The translations under genes were made by a program, and so were the position numbers. From Terrirubrum flagellatum (lineage in GTDB: Bacteria > Pseudomonadota > Alphaproteobacteria > Rhizobiales > Beijerinckiaceae): 64,000 nucleotides of DNA. This document shows positions 30,369-40,061 of the stretch, one piece after another. The first letter of the stretch is position 1. Each line of letters starts with the position of its first letter. The DNA is taken from assembly GCF_022059845.1 (NCBI RefSeq), contig NZ_CP091851.1:496001-560000 (forward strand). The letters run 5' to 3'. The notes beneath the pieces were generated by a model. It was not told the DNA's origin and ran no database searches. It saw nothing but the letters and a program-made list of their open reading frames with translations.

Positions 30369-32924
30369 TCACGCCCCCTCGACGAAATTCTCCAGCACCA
30401 TCTTCCGTCCGGCCTTGTCGAAATCGACGGTGAGCTTGTTGCCGTCGACGAAGGCCACGGCGCCGGCGCCGAATTTCTGATGGAACACGCGGTCGCCTTC
30501 GGAGAAGCGCGACACCGCTCCCGTCGATTTCGCGACCAGCTCGCCTTCGATGGTGCGGCCGCCGATGCGCGGCAGCGCGCCGCCGCCGGTTCTTTTGTCG
30601 CCTGATTTCGATCGTGGCGCTTGCGATGAATTATCGTCAGACCAGCGGCCGCCTTCGCGGGACGAACGCCAGCGATCGCGGCGATCCTCGTCTTCATCGT
30701 ATCCGCGCTGCTGGCCGCTGCTGAAACCCTTGTTCGCCTGCGCGCGCTTCCAGCCCGGCGTCGAATAGGACGAGCCGCCAAAGGATTCCATACGGTCGAA
30801 GCGCGAGGCGCCATAGCCGCCATGGGAATAGGTCGTCGGCGCCGTGGTCAGTTCGACATGATCCTCCGGCAATTCGTCGACGAAGCGCGAGGGAATCGTC
30901 GAGCTCCACAAACCGTGGATGCGGCGGTTCGAGGCGAACATGATCTTGGCGCGGCGGCGCGCGCGCGTGATGCCGACATAGGCAAGGCGGCGCTCCTCTT
31001 CGAGACCGGCGCGGCCATTCTCGTCGAGCGCGCGCTGGTTTGGAAACAACCCTTCCTCCCAGCCAGGCAGAAACACGGTCTCGAATTCCAGCCCCTTCGC
31101 GCCATGCAGCGTCATCAGCGTGACGCGATCCTCGCTCTCGCCCTCCGCCGCCTCCATGACCAGCGCGACATGTTCGAGAAAGCCGGCGAGATCGGGGAAT
31201 TCCTCCATGGAGCGCACCAGCTCCTTGAGGTTTTCGAGACGGCCCGCGGCTTCGGCTGAACGGTCCTTCTGCCACATGTCGGTGTAGCCGGATTCTTCGA
31301 GAATAATTTCGGCCAATTGGTGATGCGGGTGGTTCGCCTCCAGCATCTGCGCCCAGCGCGCGAAGTTGCTCATCAAATCGCGCACGGTCGAACGTACTTT
31401 CGGCTTCAGCTCGTCTGTTTCGATCAACAGGCGCGCGGCCTGCATGAGCGACACTTTCGACGCGCGCGCATGGACATGAAGCTGCTCGATCGTCGCATCG
31501 CCCAACCCGCGCTTCGGCGTGTTGATGATGCGCTCGAAGGCGAGATCGTCATTGATGTTGGCGACGCAGCGCAAATAAGCGAGCGCGTCGCGGACTTCCT
31601 TGCGCTCATAGAAGCGCGGCCCGCCGATTACGCGATAGGGGAGACCGAGCGTGATGAAACGCTCCTCGATCTCGCGCATCTGCGCCGAGATGCGCACGAG
31701 GATCGCGATGTCGTCGAGCTTGTGCTTGTGGATCTGCTGGAGCGCCTCGATCTCCTCGCCGATCAGCCGCGCCTCTTCCTCGGAATCCCAGGCGCCGCCG
31801 ACCATCACCTTCAGGCCTGGCTCATCGTCGGTGTGCAAGGTCTTGCCGAGACGGCTTTCGTTGTGCGCGATGAGATGCGAGGCGGTGGCGAGAATATGCC
31901 CGGTCGAGCGATAATTCCGCTCAAGGCGGATCACGAGCGCGCCGGGAAAATCGTGCTCGAAGCGCAGGATGTTGTCGACCTCGGCGCCGCGCCAGCCATA
32001 GATCGACTGATCATCATCGCCGACGCAGCAGACATTGGTCTGTCCGACCTCGCGGCCCTGCGCCAGCAGGCGCAGCCAGAGATATTGCGCGGTGTTGGTG
32101 TCCTGATACTCGTCGACGAGCATGTAGCGGAAGCGCCGCTGATAATTCTGCAGCACGTCCGCATGCTTGCGGAAGATTTTGATGTTGTGCAGCAGCAGGT
32201 CGCCGAAATCGCAGGCGTTGAGCGTCGCGAGTCTCGCCTGATAGGCGGAATAGAGTTCGCCGCCGCGGCCATTGGCGAAAGCGGCGGCCTCGCCTGCGGG
32301 AACGCCCTCCGGCCCGAGGCCTCTGTTCTTCCAGCCGTCGATCCAGCTTGCGAGCGCTCGCGCCGGCCAGCGCTTCTCGTCGATGTTGGCCGCCGCGATC
32401 ACCTGCTTCATCAGCCGGACCTGATCGTCGGCGTCGAGAATGGTGAAATCGGATTTGAGATCGGCGAGCTCGGCGTGGCGGCGCAGAATCTTCGCCGCGA
32501 TGGAGTGGAACGTGCCGAGCCAGGGCATGCCTTCGGCGACCTCGCCGACCAGCGCGCCGATGCGATGCTTCATCTCGCGCGCAGCCTTGTTGGTGAAGGT
32601 CACGGCGAGGATGTCGTAGGGCCGCGCTTTTCCCGTGGCGATGATGTGGGCGATGCGCGTCGTGAGAACCCGCGTCTTGCCGGTGCCGGCGCCAGCCAGC
32701 ACGAGCACCGGCCCGTCCGTCGCCTCGACCGCCTGCCGCTGCTCGGGGTTCAGCCCTTCGAGATAGGTGATGCGCGCCTGCGCCGCGGCGGCGGCCGCGC
32801 GCTGTCCGAGCCCGCCCGATTTCGGCGGCGGAGGCGGCGCGGGCCCGCGCGCGGGCGGCTGCGCCCCGGAGCGCGAGGGCGGCCCGAGATCGTCGTCGTC
32901 GAAGGCGCTAAGCGGATCTGACAT
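30369..32924 (-). CDS. uvrD: UvrD/PcrA-type DNA helicase
   Basis: Superfamily 1A 3'-5' helicase of nucleotide excision and mismatch repair, 851 aa from ATG 32924. After a Pro-rich N-terminal extension (about 50 residues) come motif I LAGAGTGKT, motif Ia, GTFHSIAAKILRRHA, motif II DEYQDTN, motif III VGDDDQSIYGWRGA, motif IV RLERNYRSTGHIL, motif V TLMTLHGAKGLEF and motif VI ERRLAYVGITRARRR. The C-terminal 100 residues hold the PcrA/UvrD-type tudor domain (DRVFHQKFGAGAVAFVDG). Convergent with the metE-like gene. Confidence 0.95.
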   Translation of the reverse strand: MSDPLSAFDDDDLGPPSRSGAQPPARGPAPPPPPKSGGLGQRAAAAAAQARITYLEGLNPEQRQAVEATDGPVLVLAGAGTGKTRVLTTRIAHIIATGKARPYDILAVTFTNKAAREMKHRIGALVGEVAEGMPWLGTFHSIAAKILRRHAELADLKSDFTILDADDQVRLMKQVIAAANIDEKRWPARALASWIDGWKNRGLGPEGVPAGEAAAFANGRGGELYSAYQARLATLNACDFGDLLLHNIKIFRKHADVLQNYQRRFRYMLVDEYQDTNTAQYLWLRLLAQGREVGQTNVCCVGDDDQSIYGWRGAEVDNILRFEHDFPGALVIRLERNYRSTGHILATASHLIAHNESRLGKTLHTDDEPGLKVMVGGAWDSEEEARLIGEEIEALQQIHKHKLDDIAILVRISAQMREIEERFITLGLPYRVIGGPRFYERKEVRDALAYLRCVANINDDLAFERIINTPKRGLGDATIEQLHVHARASKVSLMQAARLLIETDELKPKVRSTVRDLMSNFARWAQMLEANHPHHQLAEIILEESGYTDMWQKDRSAEAAGRLENLKELVRSMEEFPDLAGFLEHVALVMEAAEGESEDRVTLMTLHGAKGLEFETVFLPGWEEGLFPNQRALDENGRAGLEEERRLAYVGITRARRRAKIMFASNRRIHGLWSSTIPSRFVDELPEDHVELTTAPTTYSHGGYGASRFDRMESFGGSSYSTPGWKRAQANKGFSSGQQRGYDEDEDRRDRWRSSREGGRWSDDNSSQAPRSKSGDKRTGGGALPRIGGRTIEGELVAKSTGAVSRFSEGDRVFHQKFGAGAVAFVDGNKLTVDFDKAGRKMVLENFVEGA

Positions 32925-33036
32925 GGTTTGACCGGCGCCGAATCTGGTCGACGCCACGCCCTACATAGGGTCCAGAGGCGGCTGAGCCAAACGGGCCATG
33001 ATTTTGCGGCGAAGGATTGACGGGAACGCCGCTTGC

Positions 33037-33693
33037 ATGGCGCCACGCAGCATGAGCAGCGACACTCCCGCCACGGCGCTCGACGCGCCTGTCATTCCGC
33101 AAAGGCACGCCCTGATCGAAGACGCCATGGCGATCCTGCTGGGGACGGCGCTGGTGGCGCTCGGTATCGGCTTCTACGCCAAGGCGATGCTGCTCACGAG
33201 CAGCACGGCCGGCCTGTCGCTCCTGCTGCACTACCTCACGGGCTATTCGTTCGGCGTGATGTTCTTCGCGCTCAACCTGCCTTTCTGGTGGCTGGCGGTG
33301 AAGCGCATGGGCTGGGCCTTCGCCGGCAGGACCTTCGCTGCGGTCAGCCTGCTCGCGGTGTTCACGCGCCTGACGCCGCAATGGATCGACATCAGCGGCA
33401 TCAACGGGCTCTATGCGGCGATCCTCGGCGGCGGGCTTGCGGGCATGGGCATGCTGGCGCTGTTCCGGCACCGCACCGGGCTTGGCGGCATCAACATCCT
33501 CGCCCTCTATCTCCAGGAGAATTTCGGGTTCAGGGCCGGCTATTTCCAGCTTGGCGTCGACGCGCTGATCCTGATCGCGGCCCTGTTTATCCTGCCGGCG
33601 GACCGCATTCTTCTGTCGATGGTCGGGGCGGCGGTGCTGAACGTGATCGTGGGCGTGAACCACAAGCCCGGGCGCTATCTCGGCGTCAGTTGA
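33037..33693 (+). CDS. YitT family membrane protein
   Basis: About 218 aa with five or six membrane segments. The N-terminal LLGTALVALGIGFYAKAMLLTSSTAGLSLL (split) and later GINGLYAAILGGGLAGMGMLALFRHR-type sequence fit YitT (DUF161) proteins, whose function is not established. It lacks the soluble C-terminal DUF2179 domain of the Bacillus members. The start could be ATG 33037 or 33052. Its 3' end overlaps the thioesterase stop on the other strand by 8 bases. Confidence 0.8.
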   Translation: MAPRSMSSDTPATALDAPVIPQRHALIEDAMAILLGTALVALGIGFYAKAMLLTSSTAGLSLLLHYLTGYSFGVMFFALNLPFWWLAVKRMGWAFAGRTFAAVSLLAVFTRLTPQWIDISGINGLYAAILGGGLAGMGMLALFRHRTGLGGINILALYLQENFGFRAGYFQLGVDALILIAALFILPADRILLSMVGAAVLNVIVGVNHKPGRYLGVS

Positions 33694-34228
33694 ACAGCCG
33701 CCGCGCCGGCGTTTCCTCGTCCCGCGGGCGCTTGCCCAGAGCGATCACCCGGCCGACATCGGCCGGGCGCGGCATGCGCGCATGCATCGCTTTCATGATC
33801 GCGAGATTGGCGAGAATATCGGAGGGGAACGGCGTCACTTTCTTCGTCGCCATGTCGACATGGAGCGACAGGTTCTCGGTCGTCGAGGACACCCAGCCCT
33901 CCACCGCATGGCGCAGCATCATGAAATAATGCAGACGTTTTTCATCGAAATCGAGCAACTGCAGGGTCACGCGGACGGCGTCGCCGTTCTTCAATTCGCG
34001 GAGATAGCGGATATGGCATTCGGCCGCGAAATAGGAGCAGTGGCGGGCGTCGAGATAGTCCGCGCCGAGGCCCGCCAGCGAGAAGGCTTCCTCGACCGCG
34101 CGGTCGAAGAGGACGTGATAATAGGCCATGTTCAGATGGCCGTTATAATCGATCCAAGCCGGCTCCACCCGCATCGTCGAGGAGACGAACGGAGCAAAGA
34201 AAAGGACAGGGGCGTCGGTCACACTCAT
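33686..34228 (-). CDS. Hotdog-fold thioesterase family protein
   Basis: 180 aa. EPAWIDYNGHLNMAYYHVLFDRA is the 4HBT-type hotdog signature with the catalytic-type Asp and the NGHLN segment, as in YbgC/FadM-like acyl-CoA thioesterases. A second typical stretch is HIRYLRELKNGDAVRVTLQL. The substrate cannot be read from sequence. It converges on the yitT-like gene with an 8-base overlap and lies 149 bases from the divergent flavin dehydrogenase start. Confidence 0.85.
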   Translation of the reverse strand: MSVTDAPVLFFAPFVSSTMRVEPAWIDYNGHLNMAYYHVLFDRAVEEAFSLAGLGADYLDARHCSYFAAECHIRYLRELKNGDAVRVTLQLLDFDEKRLHYFMMLRHAVEGWVSSTTENLSLHVDMATKKVTPFPSDILANLAIMKAMHARMPRPADVGRVIALGKRPRDEETPARRLFN

Positions 34229-34377
34229 CCGAAGTCCGCTGCGTCCGAGAGCGAAGGCGCATCATGGCCCTTCGCCGAATTCACCCGCGGAGGCGGGCGA
34301 AACGCCGTCGCCGATACCGGCGCGACGTGGAATAGTGTAGTCATCCCGCCGCATGCCGCAAGCTGGAATATCTCTGG

Positions 34378-35790
34378 ATGGGTTCTGTGATTGACATGAA
34401 GGCCGCGCGTAACGAGAGCGGCGTCGAATCTGTGGTGGCCGCCCTTTCCCGCCAGTTCGGCAATCGCTGCGCGACCGGCGCGGCCGTTCGCGAGCAGCAC
34501 GGGCACACCCTGACCTGGATCCCGAACCAGCCGCCGGACGCCGTGGTCTATCCGCTCGACGCGCAGGAGATCGCGACGATCGTGAAGCTCTGCGCCGAGC
34601 ACAGGGTTGCGATCATTCCCTTCGGGACCGGCACCTCGCTCGAAGGCCATGTTAACGCGCCGGCCGGCGGCGTCTCGATCGACACCTCGCTGATGAAGGC
34701 CGTGATTTCGGTGCAGCCGGAGGACCTGACCTGCGTCGTCGAGCCCGGCGTCACCCGCAAGCAGCTCAACGAGCATCTGCGCGACACCGGCCTGTTCTTC
34801 CCGATCGATCCCGGCGCCGACGCCTCGATCGGCGGCATGGCGGCGACGCGCGCATCCGGCACCAACGCGGTTCGCTACGGCACGATGAAGGACAATGTTC
34901 TCGCGCTCGAAGTGGTGCTGCCGAACGGCGAGATCGCGCATACGGCGCAGCGCGCCAAGAAGACCTCGGCCGGCTACGACCTCACGCGCCTGTTCGTGGG
35001 CTCGGAGGGCACGCTCGGCGTGATCACCAAGGTGACGCTCAAGCTGCAGGGCATTCCGGAGGCGATTTCCGTCGCGGTCTGCTCCTTCCCCTCGATCAAG
35101 GCCGCCTGCGACGCGACCATCATGGCGATCCAGCTCGGCGTGCCGGTGGCGCGCATCGAGCTGCTTGACGAATTGCAGGTGAGGGCCTGCAACCGCCATT
35201 CGAAACTGTCATTGCCGGAGAAGCCGCTGCTGCTGCTCGAATTCCATGGCACGACCGCGGGCGTCGCCGAGCAGGCGCAGCGCTTCCGCGAGATCGCGGA
35301 CGAGAATGGCGGCAGCGATTTCGAGTGGGCGACGAAGCCGGAGGAGCGCACGAAATTGTGGGAGGCGCGGCACAACGCCTATTGGGCGACGATGGAGCTG
35401 CGTCCGGGCGCCAAGGGCGTCGCGACCGACGTCTGCGTGCCGATCTCGCGGCTCGCCGAATGCGTCGAGGAGACCAAGCGCGATCTCGACGAGAGCGGCT
35501 TGATCGGCCCTGTCGTCGGCCATGTCGGCGACGGCAATTTCCATGTGCAGCCGCTTGTCATGATGGACGACGCCGACGAGGTCGCGCGCCTCGAAGGCTT
35601 CCTGGAGCGGTTGGCGAAACGCGCCATCCGTATGGAGGGCACTTGCACCGGCGAACATGGCGTCGGTCAGGGCAAGATGAAATATCTCGAAGCCGAACTG
35701 GGTCCGGAGGCTTTGGCGATGATGCGCGCCATCAAGCGCGCCATCGACCCCGATGGAATCATGAATCCTGGCAAGGTCATCGGCATGTGA
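34378..35790 (+). CDS. FAD-linked D-2-hydroxyacid dehydrogenase (D-lactate dehydrogenase, cytochrome type)
   Basis: 470 aa flavoprotein of the vanillyl-alcohol oxidase fold. The FAD_binding_4 domain includes IIPFGTGTSLEGHV near residue 80 and IGGMAATRASGTNAVRYG near 155, and the C-terminal FAD-oxidase domain includes GHVGDGNFHVQPL (metal/substrate His), EGTCTGEHGVGQGKM and NPGKVI. This pattern matches D-lactate dehydrogenase (cytochrome) and the related GlcD glycolate oxidase subunit; with no glcE or glcF neighbour, the stand-alone D-lactate type is likelier. Confidence 0.85.
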   Translation: MGSVIDMKAARNESGVESVVAALSRQFGNRCATGAAVREQHGHTLTWIPNQPPDAVVYPLDAQEIATIVKLCAEHRVAIIPFGTGTSLEGHVNAPAGGVSIDTSLMKAVISVQPEDLTCVVEPGVTRKQLNEHLRDTGLFFPIDPGADASIGGMAATRASGTNAVRYGTMKDNVLALEVVLPNGEIAHTAQRAKKTSAGYDLTRLFVGSEGTLGVITKVTLKLQGIPEAISVAVCSFPSIKAACDATIMAIQLGVPVARIELLDELQVRACNRHSKLSLPEKPLLLLEFHGTTAGVAEQAQRFREIADENGGSDFEWATKPEERTKLWEARHNAYWATMELRPGAKGVATDVCVPISRLAECVEETKRDLDESGLIGPVVGHVGDGNFHVQPLVMMDDADEVARLEGFLERLAKRAIRMEGTCTGEHGVGQGKMKYLEAELGPEALAMMRAIKRAIDPDGIMNPGKVIGM

Positions 35791-35910
35791 CGCTGCGCGA
35801 CGCCGCTTAACCATGTCGGCCGGCGCGAATTTGATGGCGCGCCAGTCATATCCGCGCCTCGAAATTGAGTAGAGTGCGGCGGGAGTCGAGAAGAAGGGCA
35901 AGCTGACGCT

Positions 35911-38900
35911 GTGCGCGACCTGCTGACGGGCCTCGCTATTGTCGTGATTCTGGCGCTGTCGGCAGCGATGGCCGCGCCCTGGTTCGTCAACTGGAACGCT
36001 TGGCGGCCCCAGATCGAGGAGCGCCTGACCACGGCGCTCGGGCGCGACGTCCATATCTCCGGCGACATCGCGATCACGCTTCTGCCGCAGCCGCGTTTCG
36101 TCGCGCGCGGCGTCTCGGTCGCGGGCGCGCAAGCGCCTGCGTCGCTCACGGCTGACACGGTCGAGATCGAGCTGGGGCTGACGGCGCTCGCGACCGGCCA
36201 GTTGCGCATCACCGACGGGCTGGTCGAGAAGCCGGTGCTCGTCTGGCGCGAAGCTGGCGTCTTGCCATCCGCCGTATCGCCGCCGGCGCCAGATCATGCC
36301 AGGCCTTTCTCGATCGAGCGCCTGTCGCTGCGCGGCGGCGAATTGCTTGTGCTTGCGAGCAACGGCCGCCCGCAATTCAGCGCGCGCGGCGATCTCGATA
36401 TCGAGGCCGCCTCGATCGCCGGCCCGTGGAAGGCGCAGGGCCGCGCCGATCTCGGCGGCAAAATGTACGATGTGCGCTGGAGCAGCGGCGTCATGAGCGA
36501 GGACGGCAAGGCCGCTGTGAAATTCGGCGTGCAGGCCGCAGGGCTCGCTTTCATTCTCGACGCCGATGGCTCGTTGCTGGTCGACCGACAGGCCTGGAGA
36601 ACGCCGCCGCGCTTCGAGGGCCGGCTCTCGGCGTCAGGCGTCGCGCCATGGCCCTTCGGCAAGGGCGCCGGTCCGCAGCCCTGGCGCGTCGTCGCCAACG
36701 GAACCGCTGATTTCAAGCAATTCATCGCGCGCGATCTCGACATCGAAGCGGGCCCGCAGGACGCCGGAATCAAGGCGGAGGGCGACGGCACGCTGAGCTT
36801 CTCAGGCCTGATGTCGGCCCGCGCCGCGATCAAGGCGCGCACGCTCGACCTCGACAAGATGACGGCGGTCGATCCCGGGCAGGATGCGCCGGCGCTGCCG
36901 ATGGAGAACGCCGCCGAGACCGAAAAACTTCTGGCTGCGATCCCGTTTCCGATCTCGCTCGAAGCCACGGTGGAGCGCGCCTATGCGCGCGGCGAATCAT
37001 TCGGGCCGGTGAATGTCGTGGCGCAGCTCGATCAGGGCGCGATCGCCGTCGATCGCGCCGACGCGCAGATGCCCGGCGGTGTGAAGGCGACGGCGTCGGG
37101 CCGCGCCTGGATCGATTCGGAGCCGGCGTTCGAAGCGTCGATCAGCCTGTCATCAAGCGCTCCGGCGAAAGCATGGTCGTGGGTATCAGGAGCGCCGCTC
37201 GAATCTGTGAAGAATCCGCGCTTCGCGCGCGCCGCGAACGCCTCAGCCTCCGGACGATTGCGCTGGCGGCCGGGCCGCATCGCGATCGATGACGCGACGA
37301 TCGCGCTTGATGGCGCGCAGGCGCGCATCAGCGCGCAGCGCCGTTTCGCATCGGAGGGCGATCCCGGGCGCATCGGCCTCGATATTCGCGCCGACAAATT
37401 CGATCTCGATCTGATGCCGCCGCTCAATGCGCTGACGGCTGCCGACGGTCCCGACGTCAATCTGACAATCGCGGCGAAAGATGTGATGTCGCAGACGCTC
37501 GGCGTCTCGCTCGGCGCGCTCGATGTCGATGCGAAGCAGCAATCGGGCGTGCTGACGGTTTCAAAATTGTCGCTGCGCCAGACCGGATTTTCCCTGACCG
37601 GCGACGGAGTCGTGAAAAACGGCGTTGGACGCGTCACGGCGGAGCTTGTCGCCGACAATCTTCAGCCGCTGGCGTCGGCGTTGCAGCGCGCGCTGCCCGG
37701 CAAGGCGTCCGACGCGCTCGCGTCGCGCGCGGCGCTTCTGTCGCCGGCGCGCCTCAGCGCTTCGGTGCAGCCTTCGCGCGACGGCAAGACGTGGCTCGCG
37801 CGCATCGTCGGCGCGGCGGGCGAAACCAGGATCGACGCGCTCGCCGAAGCGCGCGCCGGCGCCGAAGGACAGGCGGCGGTGAATGTGGAGTCGCTGCGCG
37901 TCAACGCGGAAGCCGCGGATGCGGGCCGTCTCATCCGCCTGCTCGGGCGCGACGCGGCGCCTTCGACGCAGCCCGGCTCGTTCGCGCTCGCTATCATGGG
38001 ATCGGCCGACAAGGCGACGAGCTTCACGCTCAACGCTGCAATCGCGGGCGCTTCGATCGAGGCGTCGGGACAGGCGTCCGATGCGATGACGCAGGCGGTC
38101 GCGGGGCGCGTGCGATTGAATGCGGGCGATATCGGGCCGGCGCTGAAACTGCTGGGACTGCCCGCGGCCGCGACGCCGCAGCCGGCCTGGCTCGAAAGTC
38201 CGCTCGAGATTGGCGCCGGCGGTTTGAGCTTGCCGCAACTTGCGGGCGCCGTCGGCGGCAAGCGCATTTCATCGGCGGCGCTGCAGATCTCGCTCTCTGA
38301 TGAGCCGCGCGCTACGGGCCGCATCGAATTCAGCGATCTCTCGCTCGCCGAATTGTCTGGCCTTGTACTTGGCGTCGATCCGTCCGCTGCGACGACGGGC
38401 TTCTGGTCATCAACGCGCTTTCCTTCCTTCGCCGGTTGGCCTGCGCCGTTCGATCTCGACATTCGCGCGCCGCGGCTTGCGCTGGGCGCGGGATGGAGCG
38501 CTGCGAATGCGTCGCTGCGTCTCGTCAGCCGCAATGACGGGCTCAGGCTTGAGAGTGCGAGCGCCGATTTCGCCGGCGGGCAGATCACGGCGAATGGCGC
38601 GATCCGGCGCGATGGCGGGCTTGCCGCTGTCACGGGACGGCTTGATCTGCGCAATGTCGATCTCACGACGCTCGGCGCGAGCGGCGGCTTTGCTGGCAAG
38701 GCTGATCTCGCGCTCGATCTCGCCGGCAATGGCGATGCGCTGTCGCGCGTCGTTGCGAATCTCGGCGGCGCCGGCTCCGCGACGTTGCGCGGCGCGACAT
38801 TGCCGCGCCTCGATGTCGCCGCGCCTTCGCGCGTTAGCGCGTTGCAGGCGAAGCGCGAAGGTTTGCCTTCGCTCGACGCCGTCACGCCGCTCGTCGAACA

Positions 38901-39636
38901 GGAAATGGCGCGCGCGCCGCTTGTCATCGACACGCTTTCCGCGCCGCTCACCGTGGCGAATGGCGCGATGCGTTTCGGGCCGGCGCGCGCCGAGACGACA
39001 TCCGCAATCGTGACGGGATCGGCGCAGATCGATTTGCGTTCGCTGACGCTCGATGCGCGCGGCGTCGTCGGTGCGCGGGCGCAGGACGCGGCGCAGACGC
39101 CGGAGATCGGCGTCGCCTATTCCGGTCCGCTCGCGGCGCCGCGGCGCATGCTCGACGTCAGCGCGCTGTTCGGCGACCTCACGCAGAAGGCGGCGGCGCG
39201 CGAGGCCGAGCGCATCGATACGCTGGAGCAGGACGCGCGCGAGCGCGCCGCGTTCAACAGGCGCCTGCGCGCCGAACGTCAGCGCGTCGAGGCAGAGCGG
39301 CAGCGCGTCGAGGCCGAGCGCGCCGAAGCCGAGCGCCAGCGTGTCGAAGCCGAGAAGCAACGCGTCGCTGCAGAGCGGGCTGAACGTCAGCGCGTCGAGG
39401 CGGAAAGACAGAAGCTCGAAGCTGAGCGCCTCGAAGCCTTGCAACGCGCTGAACGTCAGCGATTCGAAGCCGAGCGCCTTGCCGCGCAACAACGCGCCGA
39501 GCGTATGCGGCAGCTCGAAGTCGAACGCCTCGCCGCTCAACGGGCCGAGGCCGAGAGGCAGCGCCTCGAAGCCGAACGTCTTGCCGCGCCACCGCCTGCC
39601 GTTGTTCCGCCTGCGGCGCCTGCGCCCGCGCCATAA
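35911..39636 (+). CDS. asmA: AsmA family envelope protein with coiled-coil tail
   Basis: 1241 aa with a GTG start (GTGCGCGACCTG). An N-terminal membrane anchor (about residues 7-27) leads into AsmA repeats: APWFVNWNAWRPQIEERLTTALGRDVHISG is the domain start (split), and FDLDIRAPRLALGAGW near 850 and GNGDALSRVVANLGGAGSATL near 940 are in the C-terminal AsmA-like region. AsmA proteins are bridge-like lipid carriers at the envelope. Residues about 1093-1226 are an unusual highly charged coiled coil of repeated RQRVEAE and RLAAQ-type units, then an Ala/Pro end. Confidence 0.85.
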   Translation: MRDLLTGLAIVVILALSAAMAAPWFVNWNAWRPQIEERLTTALGRDVHISGDIAITLLPQPRFVARGVSVAGAQAPASLTADTVEIELGLTALATGQLRITDGLVEKPVLVWREAGVLPSAVSPPAPDHARPFSIERLSLRGGELLVLASNGRPQFSARGDLDIEAASIAGPWKAQGRADLGGKMYDVRWSSGVMSEDGKAAVKFGVQAAGLAFILDADGSLLVDRQAWRTPPRFEGRLSASGVAPWPFGKGAGPQPWRVVANGTADFKQFIARDLDIEAGPQDAGIKAEGDGTLSFSGLMSARAAIKARTLDLDKMTAVDPGQDAPALPMENAAETEKLLAAIPFPISLEATVERAYARGESFGPVNVVAQLDQGAIAVDRADAQMPGGVKATASGRAWIDSEPAFEASISLSSSAPAKAWSWVSGAPLESVKNPRFARAANASASGRLRWRPGRIAIDDATIALDGAQARISAQRRFASEGDPGRIGLDIRADKFDLDLMPPLNALTAADGPDVNLTIAAKDVMSQTLGVSLGALDVDAKQQSGVLTVSKLSLRQTGFSLTGDGVVKNGVGRVTAELVADNLQPLASALQRALPGKASDALASRAALLSPARLSASVQPSRDGKTWLARIVGAAGETRIDALAEARAGAEGQAAVNVESLRVNAEAADAGRLIRLLGRDAAPSTQPGSFALAIMGSADKATSFTLNAAIAGASIEASGQASDAMTQAVAGRVRLNAGDIGPALKLLGLPAAATPQPAWLESPLEIGAGGLSLPQLAGAVGGKRISSAALQISLSDEPRATGRIEFSDLSLAELSGLVLGVDPSAATTGFWSSTRFPSFAGWPAPFDLDIRAPRLALGAGWSAANASLRLVSRNDGLRLESASADFAGGQITANGAIRRDGGLAAVTGRLDLRNVDLTTLGASGGFAGKADLALDLAGNGDALSRVVANLGGAGSATLRGATLPRLDVAAPSRVSALQAKREGLPSLDAVTPLVEQEMARAPLVIDTLSAPLTVANGAMRFGPARAETTSAIVTGSAQIDLRSLTLDARGVVGARAQDAAQTPEIGVAYSGPLAAPRRMLDVSALFGDLTQKAAAREAERIDTLEQDARERAAFNRRLRAERQRVEAERQRVEAERAEAERQRVEAEKQRVAAERAERQRVEAERQKLEAERLEALQRAERQRFEAERLAAQQRAERMRQLEVERLAAQRAEAERQRLEAERLAAPPPAVVPPAAPAPAP

Positions 39637-39642
39637 CGATCT

Positions 39643-39876
39643 TCAGGCGCGCTTCGCCTGCAGCATACGCAGCACATGCAATCGCAAGGCGGATGAAAGC
39701 CCGACGCCCTTGCGCTCGCCATCGATGCGCGCGACGAGCGCTGCGAGGCTGACGCCGTCCTGCGTCGCGATGTCCTTCAGCGCGCGCCAGAACGGCTCTT
39801 CAAGCGAGATGCTGGTGCGATGTCCGGCGATCGACAGCGAGCGCTTGACGTTGCGCGCGTCGAGAGCGTCATTCAT
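39643..39876 (-). CDS. Ribbon-helix-helix domain protein
   Basis: 77 aa. GHRTSISLEEPFWRALKDIATQDGVSLAALVARID (split) has the beta-strand followed by two helices of the RHH_4 type, common in alphaproteobacteria. The ATG overlaps the stop of the upstream DUF4169 gene by 8 bases, and both follow sspB in the same direction, giving the conserved order sspB-DUF4169-RHH. DNA binding is inferred from the fold only. Confidence 0.85.
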   Translation of the reverse strand: MNDALDARNVKRSLSIAGHRTSISLEEPFWRALKDIATQDGVSLAALVARIDGERKGVGLSSALRLHVLRMLQAKRA

Positions 39877-40060
39877 CCGTCGACGGCGCGTCGCGCTTGT
39901 GCCCGTCGAGAGCCAAGTGACGCTGGGCTTCCTTCTTCTCGGCCGTCTCGCGCTCGGCTTTCGTGCGGCCGAATTTCACGCGGTTTTCCGCCGCGGTTTT
40001 CTCCGCGTCAGAGCGCGCCTTGTCCTTGCGCGCGCGCCTGAAATTGATGACCTCGCCCAT
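39869..40060 (-). CDS. DUF4169 family small protein
   Basis: 63 aa starting MGEVINFRRARKDKAR, the constant N-terminus of this family. It is highly basic and acidic in alternation, and probably helical. No function is known. I chose ATG 40060 because family similarity starts there; a longer frame upstream is sspB sequence in another frame. It begins one base after the sspB stop. Confidence 0.85.
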   Translation of the reverse strand: MGEVINFRRARKDKARSDAEKTAAENRVKFGRTKAERETAEKKEAQRHLALDGHKRDAPSTDE

Positions 40061-40061
40061 C

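Noticed and set aside
31317-32921. 534-codon + strand frame opposite uvrD
   Set aside because: Antisense to a certain helicase, no recognisable domain.
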